Shown: in pieces, positions 24,078 to 34,489 of the stretch
Layout of the letters: each line of letters starts with the position of its first letter
How positions within the stretch are numbered: the stretch's first letter is position 1
Assembly: GCA_002946415.1 (NCBI GenBank)
Contig: NJPS01000046.1
Location: 868,001 to 932,000, forward strand
Direction: 5' to 3'
Origin: Rutstroemia sp. NJR-2017a BVV2
Taxonomy: Eukaryota > Ascomycota > Leotiomycetes > Helotiales > Rutstroemiaceae
Length of the DNA stretch: 64,000 bases
The notes under the pieces: generated by a model
The model's input: only the letters and a program-made list of their open reading frames with translations
What the model was told of the DNA's origin: nothing
The model's database searches: none
Translations under genes and position numbers: made by a program

Positions 24078-27000
24078 TTAGGCGCTGGTGATCATGACCT
24101 CGGGGCAAGGCTTGTCCTTAGAATTGATCACGGTCTTTCCGGAAGATGCACTGCCAACAGGATCGTCAATGGTGCTGACGTTCGTACTCGGTAGACTGCT
24201 GCTTTGGGGACTATTCTGCCCATCAGTGAGAAGGGGAGTGGGAGCACTGGATCGAATTTCGATTGGGTGTGTCTGAGGAGTAGGCACTGCGACGGATGAC
24301 GGCGAGTTAAACGATTGTGATTGTGGACCATCTTGTGGCACCAAGATCAGCTTTTCCATGGCAGCTATTTGCTTGCCGTAGTTGTATTTCTTGAGAGCCA
24401 GTAGTTGGGGCTTCAGTTCTTCCACAAATGCTTCACGTTCAGCATCTTTCAGCTGCCCAAGAAGTTTTTCTACATTGATGTTAGCGTATACCACTGTGAT
24501 GTTTCCAGAAATCCACTTACGAATGACATAGTTGCCATATTGGTCCTTCATCATCAATTGCAATGGGCTTGTGCCATCACTGTGCATAGTTGTCAACTGG
24601 GCAACAATGGCTTTTCTCTGCTCATCAGTTCCAAACTGTATGCTCTTTTCCACAACATTTGAAGCAAATTTGTGCTTGGATAGCGCCAAAAGTTGTGCAG
24701 TGACTATTTTGATGATCTTTGCTCGGTCCTCAGGTTTCCCGTGTTGAATGACGTGCTGAGTAACATAATTGCCATACTGGTCAGTAATCAGATTGGATGC
24801 GCATTGGTGTAGCTCTTCAAGAACCCGTTCCTGATCTCTAGGCAAACAGTATTCGAGGATTCGTTGGATGACTCGACATCCGTACGGATGTGTAGCAAGC
24901 ACATGAACCTGACCTCTGAATGCTTCAATCACGAATTGAATGTGTTCTGTTGGGACACGCTCAATAGCCTTCTGCACGACGTGATTGCCGTTTTGATCTT
25001 TGACACATTTGAGAACATCAACCTCTAGCTCCTTGACGAGTTCGGCTTGTTGATCGGCGAGAACGTGCTCGAGAGCCTAAGTAGAATGAGTAAATGGACA
25101 ACATAAAAGAGTTAATGTGACGACAAACCTTTTGAACAACCCGGCAGCCATACATCTGCATTGACAATTCCATGACATGGTTTTTCATTTGCTCAGCCAA
25201 CACACGCTTTTGTACTTGATTGCCATGCTCAAAGAGTTTCTGGATGACATAATTTCCGAAGACATCTGTCATTAGTTGCAGAGCATTGGGTTGAATCTCG
25301 CGGAAGAGTTGCTCTTTCTCGTCGCTGTTAGCCGTCTCAAGTTTTTGTTGGATGAACCGTGATCCGTGCTGATCTCCGCTGAATTCGACCACATGTTGAT
25401 AGATGTCCTAAATGTATGTTAGCAACGCGCAAGCTTGCCTGTGCCGAAGCAAACATACCTTGAGCTCATATCTCTTGTTGGATTTGGCATTTGACCGGAA
25501 TTCCTCTAGAAGCACACTTCGTACCCCAAGTCCCACATCTTGGTCCTTGGCTGGTCGCGTCGGTATCCCTTGCGCTGAACCATATGGAGGTATTGGCATG
25601 GGATAGCCAAATGGCAGATTTGCTGGCCGAAAGTTTTGTGGTGGGTAGTCATACAAATGTGGTGGGTATTGTCCTTGATAATGGCCATTTCCGTAAATAT
25701 AGGCGTGGTGTTGGGAGTACTGAACATGTTGAAGTCTGCGATCTAATTCATTAGGACCTTGCGCTATCCTCGGTCCTCTTGAACTTGGGCGATAAATCTG
25801 CTCGGATCCTGTCGGGGGAGTACCAGCGAAATACTTGGGACTGTTAAGTCCACGGCGGTACTCACTTCCGGCAGGTGACACAGAGCCTCGGTCGTATCTG
25901 GGACCCTTTGTGAAGTAGTTTTGGTCTGCGAAGGGAGCCTGGGCGGGGAATTGATCATAATTGTTCAACGATTTCGGTCCGCCCGAACCGTCGTTCCATA
26001 CATTTGATCCACCATTGACTTGGAAGGCCTGCTGAGGGAAGTCTGGATGACTGGGAGAATATGAGGAGCCGAGGTTGTTGTTGAGCTGAGAATTGTTTGT
26101 TTGCTCGTTCTCACCCAAGGCAAATCCTGCAAGCTTGTCCCTTAGTTCGGCTTCAGCTTGTGCAGTAAGATCAGCGTATCTAGATCCGCTGGAGAGGGGA
26201 AACGAGCCCGAAATGGCAGAAAATGAGGGGCGCTGGGAATGAATCGAATTGCTGGGAGTATGGCCACCAATAGAACCAAAGGCAGGGCCATTGGCACCAA
26301 ACGACAAGCCGTTGAGGCCAGAGTCCGATGTTCTGGATGGCGGCATGCTCCCGTCCCTTGAGACTGAACCGATGCCCAGGAAGGCGGCGTTTTGTGATCC
26401 TAGTTGGTCCATCCTGAATGGTCTTCCAGCTACATCTAGGTCATAACTACTATCTTGGTTGGACGAAAACTGAGAGGAGTTCTCCTTGTCATCGTTGAAG
26501 CCGAATGAGGGCTTCCTCGAGAACTTGAAACTACCAGAAGAAGGATCTAGACTAGTCTGAGCTGACACTCGCCCGAAACTAGTTCCTTGTCCAATAGCGG
26601 GTCTTGATTGTGGGTATTGATTTTGAAGTTCGAGTAAAGTTTGTTGGGTGCTGGATGGTATACCAGTTCGAACATGAGACGGGGACGTGCTGCCGCTGTG
26701 CGACGACTGAAGTGTTGGTGACGTTGTATCTGGTGGGTTCCAAGGGCCGTTTGCGCGCGTCACCCAGGGATCGGCTTCTGAAGATGCGGCTAAGGCACCA
26801 GATCCACTGGGTACCTCTGGAAAGCCATCATTATCTGGTACTAAAATATCATCAGCGAATGTAAGAGTTCAAAGGCTGTCTGTCGTAATTACCCCGAGAA
26901 CGTGATGGGGCTCTCTTTGCGTTTGCGATCCCACTTCCAATTGTATTATTGCCCCAAATTCCGCTCGAGGCTTGCCAGGTACCACCATTTCCAAACGTCT

Positions 27001-27196
27001 GCCCCAGGGTCGAGCTTTGTGCCGTTCTCTCGTCGCTGCTGTGCCTGCTGGGTGCTGAATTGAAATCTCCAAATCGCGTTGACCGTGCCTAGTCTCTAGC
27101 ATTAGCATCATGCATTGGTGAACGTGTAAGACATGGCAGAACACTCACAGCGCTGGTTATTGCACCCGCAGACCTATTATTTGCGGCTGAGGCCAT
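24078..27196 (-). CDS. PUF3: Pumilio/PUF-family RNA-binding protein, Puf3 type
   Basis: Cytoplasmic post-transcriptional repressor. Yeast Puf3 binds UGUANAUA in 3'UTRs of mRNAs for mitochondrial proteins. Exons (minus): 27149-27196, 26893-27088, 25459-26840, 25129-25407, 24521-25076 and 24078-24469, giving 950 aa. The N-terminal ~525 residues are S/N/G-rich. Eight PUF repeats follow (about 530-860). The RNA-contact triplets I read from repeat 1 to 8 are S-R-Q, N-Y-Q, C-R-Q, N-H-Q, C-R-Q, N-Y-Q, S-N-E and N-Y-Q; under the PUF code these predict 5'-UGUAUAUA. A short S/P-rich tail ends the protein. The intron at 24470-24520 has 51 nt with no stop, GTAAGT and branch GCTAACA. Keeping it would insert 17 residues in repeat 8 and change its contact Gln to Arg. 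Start chosen: [11 protein letters not shown] at 27196. Confidence 0.93.
24470..24520 (-). other. In-frame 51-nt intron inside PUF repeat 8
   Basis: Donor GTAAGT, branch-like GCTAAC and acceptor ATGTAG on the minus strand. Its length is a multiple of three and it has no stop, so an uninterrupted ORF hides it. Splicing restores the family sequence NYVIQKLLGQL. Confidence 0.88.
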
Positions 27197-30100
27197 TTTA
27201 GAGAAACCTGCAGATATATGTGAAGGGAGGCGTCTAGTTGACAGAAGTTTCGAGATATGTTGGATGGAGCCGGTATGTCTGATGGCAGATTACTGTAACC
27301 AAGGGATGTTGTTTCTACTAGTTATTTGACAGGTTGTAGATATATGTGACTGTTAGAGTTCGCAAATGTCAGCATATGCCGTGCGGTAAGGCTGATGCCA
27401 GGGCCTCGTTGGAGCTGAGAATGAGCAACAAATCTTACCAAAGCAAGATGCCGGAATATGTAATTGTTTCGACAGTGGTGATGAGTTCATTTACAGAAGA
27501 AGGTATTGCGGAAGAGAAGAATTCATGAGGAATCGAGTATCGAAGGAGGCGAGGGAGGTAGATGTTCAAGTACGAAGAGTAGGGTAAGGTCGCGCGACAC
27601 AACCCCTTCGTTTGTCATATGCAACGACAAGAAAGCGCGCTTTGCTGTAGAGGTAGGCACCCGGGGGGGGAGCAATAGGCAGAACAGGAAACGTCTTGCG
27701 GGTAGATTGAACTCTTTTTCCTTCCCCTTGTGTGAGTTTGTCTTGGTTTTGATCGAGTCAATATGACCCCTTTGGGGTTGGGAATTTTGAGAGTTGCGCC
27801 TGGAAGCAAGGGGGGCAATCGTCAAGAACGTAGAGACTTTGGGGTGAGGGTGGAATTTTAGGTGTGTGGAGAATTGGAATCGAGGGTCCCGAATTGCGGA
27901 TTGTGGATTGCGGATTGTTGTAAGAAACGAGCGGTTAATTCCTGTTCCACGGCATTGAAGATCAAGGGAAGGGAGATAAATAGGTTGTACTGGTCGAGAA
28001 ACGAATTCTGGACCGGCAGACAGTCTTGGGATTGAAGTATGGAGGATGGAGTGAGTGTAGAGAGGTATGGAGTATCGGTTCAGTGAATGTTAATATTTTT
28101 TTCTTCCTTCCTGGATTTGCTTGGGAGTCTGGGACCGTGTGTAGGTAGGCTTTTCCTGTCAGGGGTGTGGGGAAGAATAGTGGCTCGGTGGGTAGATGGT
28201 GGGTGGATGGTGGGTGGATGGGTGGTGTGGTAATGGCTTAATGTTGGTAGGGCAGAGAAGGGAGCAAACGAGAAAGTCCAGCTCAAGACTCAAGTAAGGT
28301 TGTAGATTTGTGACAGGTAACAGATCATCCACTATTCTCAACACAGTAAGAAGAAGAGGAAGAGGAAGAAGGAATTTGAAAAGAAACCCCGGCCCAATTG
28401 GGGGAAGGGAGGAGAAATGACAATGAGGCACGGAGAAGCAACTTCTGCATTGCACAGGGTTGGCTTGTGTAAGAAGAAGAGAGAGAGCTAGCTGGCTGGT
28501 GAAGGCAAAAGGTACCGGGTGCCGAGTGGCCGCAAAGATTTCGTATTCTTTGCATTTGCTCTACATTCAACCATCGGTGCGCCGCAATGACCTTGCCCAC
28601 TGCTGGCCTGTCAGCTTTTCCCTTCTTCTTCGCCCTTCTTATTCTTTCTGGCGCCGAGATCTTTTCCACTGCTCTCCCAACGCCCTCTCCCAACGTCCTC
28701 TCCCAATGCTCTCCACGACATACGACCCAGCTCATTGGTGAGATTTGCTCGGGAAGGGGTAGCTGGTTTGTAAAGCTGGGTCCGCAGGTCTTCCAAAACT
28801 GCAACTAGACTCTGGGTTCTGTAACCAGGGGTGGGTCGTGGACCGTGTTGAGGGGGAGGATCGAGGGATTATTGTACGAGGTAAATGTGGCTTCTTGGTC
28901 CTTTGCCTTGGCCCTTTTGCTCGTACGTTTCTATTGTACTGGACATTCGACATTGTACTCGCAGTCTCGCACACTTCTGCCTCTTGCTCTAGGGGAAGCA
29001 TCTGCCATTAAGTGAGACTTTATGATGGGACCATTCTACTAAGGTGCTGCTAAGAGAGATAGAGACGTATCTAGATCCAGGTGGGAAAGGTAGCAGTATG
29101 TATGTATGTCGCTTTTACCGGTACCTGCTTTAATCCAAAGTGATTTGCCCGGTCGGTAGCTATTCCGTAGCCAGGCAATAGGCTGTCAGCAGCCAACGCA
29201 GGTAAGCAGGACAGAATATTCCAAATCTATGAATGGAAACAATAGATGTGAATGAGTGCTCCCTTACTCGGTGTAGCCCAACGTCGAATGTGTCTATTCC
29301 TGCTTACTCCTCTATGAGGCTATGACAAGCGCACATACAACCACACAAGCACAGATCTCAAAGAAGAGCGACGCCCATCTACAGTACCTCGCTGCGAAGA
29401 GAAGCTTTTAGAGTTACCGATGTGTGGGGCTCCGAACGACCAAAGCACTTCTGAAGTTCTGATAGGAACGGAACTTTTTTTAGACTCGGCTGGGGGCAAC
29501 ACCCTCCCGAGATTCCAGACCTTTAGCTTTTGACTTAATTAAGAAATTAATTCTTCCCCGGATCATTTGGGACTCTTTAATCGAACTCCCGCTCTCCCTC
29601 TCCCCCCCCCCCCTTCCTCGCATGGCCACCTCTTATATTGGCCTAATATCCTCATCATTCTTGTTCTCATTCCCCATTCCCCGTGTGCCGCGTTCTCTAC
29701 GTTTTACATTTCGAAAGGCAGGTAGTTTGGGGTCCAAAGGAATGCTGCTAATGATGTGTTCGCCCACCATCCAAATTGCCGGATCCGCTAGGAATTCATT
29801 CAAATTTACGACATTCAGCACAAAGCCATGGGAACTTCCATCACCTCATTATTCGCCAGTACTCCCTCTTGGGTATTTTTGTGTGCAGCTTCAATACGCC
29901 TCAATCCGTTCGGGTCTGCTCAAGAACATCCTGTGCGTCCTTTTTTTGGATGGATGATTCGCCTGAGAACGACATTACTTGTTCGGTGAGGGAATCTTGA
30001 CTAACTCAACGCCACTTAGGTGTGTAGAGCACTAATTTGTTCCATCGCTGCGTCTTTCCACTCTTTCCAAGCTCGTCGGATTCTGCCCGAAAGAAGCAAT

Positions 30101-33100
30101 TATCATTCGTGTTCCCTTCCTGACCGCGGATCGTCGCGGTGGTATCAAATACATACACCAAGATCTATCACCAACAGATCAGCAGATTCATTCCATTGCC
30201 GGTGTGCCGCTGCCTAGCTCCAACTGGCTAATGATAGTCAAGGTCATCATTGACGGGTTGTAACATAAGAGAGTACGAGACACAGACACCAATATGATTG
30301 TTATGCTTTATCGTCGCACCCAAGTTTACGGCCTCACAATGACTGTCGGTGATGAGCACTTCCGCTTGTGGCGTCCATTGTCAATACATTTGCCGGGATG
30401 CCCAGAGCCTCTCACTTACTAACAAAATGAGGTCCTTGACTCACACGCAGGCATCCAGAGTACAGGGCGGGTGTGGGGCATTTTGAGGTCAGTCGCCTTC
30501 CTGCATATTTCGAAGCTTTAGTTTTCACCTTTGAGAAAGATTGCCAGCCACGTCGAAGCAGTACAGTCGTACACTTATGCTCTGCAGATCTCTGTATCCT
30601 CAATCGATGAATCTGTTCCATTCATTCGGACCTCTCAGACCCCATCTTTCACGGATGCCGAAACATGAGATGGGATCAATATCAATATTGCATTACCTTT
30701 GTTTGGCCTGATAAAGGAAGAACGGAAAAGGGCAGTTTTGCTACAAAATGACAATCAGTCTTTTGGGATATGAGGACTGACAGTTAAGCGCCACTTGGAA
30801 TATGCATTATACGCAGGTTTTTCTTCTTTATATTCGGTGTCCACACCGCTGTTTATCCCAAGATCAGGCCCAATGAATCATCTATACGTTTTACTTGTGT
30901 GCGCATCGTCGCCGGAGGCAGCTGTGTTACACAACAGCACTGCATATCGGGAAAGTCGAGCAGATCTTACTGCACGTGATCGGTCGCTGCTATCGAAGAC
31001 ATCAGGCTCTCATAATATGGCCAGCCGTCCTGTTTTCCTAGCAGTGCCGTAAAATGTTAGCATGACTTTGACGCGGCTCAAGGTAGGCACGAGAAAGCCG
31101 GTCAGGAATGGCCTCCTAGGTTTGGTACAGAGACTGGACCACAACTCTGTCTCCAAGGGTCCTGCACCGCATACCAGGTAGGCAGACTTCGAGAACAGCA
31201 ACGAAGAAAAGTCAAAGTTGAATTAACCTGAAGGTTCCGGACGTCGCTTCTTCTAAGCCTTCCCGACGTGGAGGTAGTAGATGTTGAATGAATTGAGCGG
31301 CTCATTCATAGGCCAATAAGATCGACCGCTGGGTCGCTTGCTCCCTTATTCCTAAACACTTTTGGACGCATCCGAAAAGGCACAGGAAGAGCGAAACGCT
31401 CCTTCTCGTATCCGTTCAAAATCATGTTGCAATTTGCTAGCGAGCCAGTGGCAGACCATGCTTATCCCCATATCTTGGATCGAGAAGAAGAGCCAACAGA
31501 TACTTTCTTTGTGCTCCTAAGAATCAATAACTGCGTTTGAAGATGAGAAATTGCCGCCCTGAGCGACCGGATTTTAGTCGATGGTTATTTTCAGGCTCGG
31601 ATTGGTCCATCTGTATGGGCGATCCCCAGATTTTGAGGTTACAGAAACCATGCCCCCCCGCAAGGGCCGCAACACATCATCCGTCACGATATGCAAAAGG
31701 GTCGCGGAAAGGTACCAATCAACAGTTAGATAGCACTTCACGTATCTTATCACCTCTATACTCTTCGAAACCGTCACTGTTTTCGTTTTTAAGCATATCT
31801 CTACTTCAATCCAACAACCTCGGTTTGTGTTAACACCTGAGGCATGAAATCTAGCTTCACTATTACATGGCAACACGGAAGAAGGTTGATAACATTCACT
31901 CAGTATGGAGCACCTTTCGTAATACCTGGTACTTAAGTGCTTTCGGTATTGCCATTGACAGATGATATGATTAGTTGACATATGTCATTCCCCATTCGAT
32001 TCCAGACTAGGGCTTGAGAAGCCTCACAAATCAGCCTTGAAAAGTCGGAGAGTTGGCAATAGTGGATACGTAAATTTCATGCATCTTTTTCCTTCACCCA
32101 CTTTTTATCTCAGGTACGAGATATGCATGGTATGCTCCTTTCCGCAGAGCTTAATAACAATCAAGCAGGACACGAAGAAGCTTAAGAGGAGGAGAGAGAG
32201 AGAGAGAGAGAGAGACAGAACGTCCGAAGCTAGAACAACATCTATGCCGCAAACAAACATCGACCAGGAGCAATCGATAACCGCTGATCAATCGATAGAA
32301 TGGAAATGAAATGGAAATGGAAATGGAAATGGAAATGCAAATGCAAAATTATCCAATACTTTCATCTGGCGGGAGAAGAGTAGAGCGTATAGGGGAGGAT
32401 AAAAGGTTCTGGGCGGTTGGATAGGAGAAGCATGCCGTGTTTGTGTTAATGCATGCATCGTTGGGCTATGGATAGTATGGATGTTATGAAGATGGTGAAG
32501 GTGATGGAGATGAAAAGAGCGACAACTTCGGATGTTGGCCATGGCAGTGTACAATTGTTTGGTGGGGAATCGCTGGGGGAGTGATGGATGTGGAAATGCT
32601 CATTTTAAAAACCGTGAACAAATCACGAATTGCGAGCCAGTCACCGGGAGCCCATGTAATTTGGTTCCTGCGCCTGTCTCTGTCTGTTCCTGACTGTACC
32701 TTTTCCGACGATAGTCTAAGCCTTTCCATTGGCCGGCCGTCTGTCAGTGTCACCCCAGCAGACCCTCAATTTACTCCACCGGCGCGCCATCGGCCAATGG
32801 CAGGGCGGGATGATGGGATGAACGCATCGAGACCCTCGAGCCCGTTGATTTTTTAAATTAGGTTCTAGCCTAAAACTACCTTCTGGGTGTGCTCCGACCA
32901 ATTTCATATCGATTCACCTTGCGGAAGCCGGGAAAAGGGAGAAAAGAAGGTGAGGAGGTGAGGAAGAGGTCACCCTCGCTGCCTTCGAATGCGGTGGTAC
33001 AGACCTAGAGGCTAGCTGCTACTAGCTGCTACTGGGCAGGAGTGTCGTGTGGTCTGCTCGTTAGCCAGTACGAGACTACGAGTGCTCCGTAAGTTTGTGC

Positions 33101-33149
33101 GTGCATCGCATGCATGCGTGCTTGTTATTCACCCACCCGGACTAACTAG
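27197..33149. other. Gene desert upstream of PUF gene, no supportable gene
   Basis: Nearly 6 kb. The first ~1.8 kb is C/T-rich on the minus strand, as expected of the PUF leader, with the acceptor-like CTGCAG 12 nt before the ATG suggesting a leader intron. Further out there is a run of 12 Cs at 29,602-29,613, (GA)n at 32,192-32,215 and (ATGGAA)n at 32,300-32,347. No ORF resembles a known protein, and no mobile-element gene or terminal repeat was seen. Confidence 0.5.
32192..32347. repeat. (GA)n and (ATGGAA)n microsatellites
   Basis: Two simple repeats about 85 bp apart: an AG dinucleotide run of about 12 copies, then about six to seven copies of a 6-bp unit (ATGGAA, decaying to ATGCAA). They are non-coding and possibly length-variable between strains. 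Confidence 0.9.
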
Positions 33150-33895
33150 CTAAGCTTGACTTCTAAGAAAAGATTCATTTCTTCGTCCGTCCCCTTCCTT
33201 TTAATTACTATACCTTTTTGCACTTCTTCAATCATCCAACTTCACCTCCAAAACGTGTTGTTCGAGAAGCATCCACACGCTCATTATTCAACAGCACGAC
33301 GACAAGACAATAAGACAGGAAGATACCACCATCTTTTAACGAAACAACAACAACAACACCCCCAAGTCTCTCACTCCTTCCTTCGGGATATCCACGCTCT
33401 TTCCTCCCCCCTTCCTCCCAACTGGTTCAATCGACTTCACTCCTTTTAGTCGATTCTACCGTCCATTCTTTCCACAGAGATCCAGTTAGACATTGATCAC
33501 AGGAGATTCAGAGAATTACCTATCCAACGCCCATATTCCTGTTGTTGCGCATCGTATTGGACTTGTTGCTCTTAGTGTAAGTTCCTCCTTCCTTCCGCTT
33601 GCTTGGCGGTAAACATCAGCTTGTCGACGTTGGTCAGGCTTCGAATGGTAATAGAGTTCTTTGAGCAAGCAATGGAGAACCAACTGGTGACTCGGCCGCG
33701 ATAGAGAAGCAGATAGAGGTAGCATCTACAAGTTCACACCATAGCTAATGCATCAATGCTCTATAGTCGTCGTCCAAGTTAATATCGATCTCTTCTACCA
33801 CTGCGTATGTCAGCGATATTAAAACATTACCATATAAACGACCATCACGATCAACTCTAATATCTTCTTACACTCTTTTACCTCTCGTCTAAGCA
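33150..33895 (+). promoter_or_regulatory. C/T-rich leader with probable 5'UTR intron
   Basis: Strongly pyrimidine-rich plus-strand sequence upstream of the membrane-protein ATG. A probable leader intron lies at 33577-33766, with donor GTAAGT, branch-like GCTAATGC and acceptor CTATAG. The start of transcription is not visible. Confidence 0.5.
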
Positions 33896-34489
33896 ATGGA
33901 CTCACTATCGACCCTCATTACCAAAAGATCATCTGTTCTCAACGTCCGCGACGCCTCTTCAAATTCGCAAACCACCAGCATGTCGAACTCGATGATCAAT
34001 CTCCTCATCGCCCTGATGGTGCTTATATTCCTCGCCTTCCTTATGGTCGGAGCGCTATATGTCGTGCGCAAGATTCGCCGCAATAGAGCTGTCGCTCGAC
34101 AACAATTACCTTTACATAACGAACCTCAAAAGTCGTCCAACCATCGCCGACTTACTATCACAGCAACACCTTATGGCGGCCGCGGTTCCACCATTCATGT
34201 TTATGACGAGAAGTCCCCCATGATGGATTCCCTCAATTCCCCACCCCTTTCCCCCGAAAACGTCCCTGAGATTCGCATTACCTTCCCAGACGAACATGAC
34301 GAATCAACCGGACACAAGAAGAGCGGTCGTGTGGTTGTTGTTAGGGTCGGAGAAACTGGTGTCGGCCTCGAACCTTTGAAAGACGAGGACCAACTGCCCG
34401 CCTACGAAAAGGAGACTGGAGGCACGCGATTCCAATCTATCGACATGGACCGAATCGGTGGCCTCAAGGAGAAGGAGAGCTGGTCATAA
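33896..34489 (+). CDS. Small single-pass membrane protein with LPxY motif, function unknown
   Basis: Single-exon ORF of 197 aa. I do not know a name for it, but the C-terminal half looks like a conserved ascomycete protein. There is no cleavable signal peptide. One hydrophobic segment (about 34-56) is followed by the basic stretch RKIRRNR, so the N-terminus is probably outside and the long tail cytosolic. The tail has an S/P-rich stretch (NSPPLSPENVPE, 114-125), a region with EIRITFPDE and SGRVVVVRVGETG, and LPAY at 167-170, the LPxY form recognised by WW domains of Rsp5-type ubiquitin ligases. It might be an adaptor or trafficking protein; that is inference from the motif alone. Confidence 0.75.
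   Translation: MDSLSTLITKRSSVLNVRDASSNSQTTSMSNSMINLLIALMVLIFLAFLMVGALYVVRKIRRNRAVARQQLPLHNEPQKSSNHRRLTITATPYGGRGSTIHVYDEKSPMMDSLNSPPLSPENVPEIRITFPDEHDESTGHKKSGRVVVVRVGETGVGLEPLKDEDQLPAYEKETGGTRFQSIDMDRIGGLKEKESWS

Noticed and set aside
29602..29613. Run of 12 C residues as a mobile-element mark
   Set aside because: No flanking repeat, target duplication or coding remnant; a simple homopolymer.
33107..33118. Perfect 12-bp palindrome CGCATGCATGCG
   Set aside because: Made of alternating GCAT units common in this genome (also near 23,446); no gene start at a meaningful distance.
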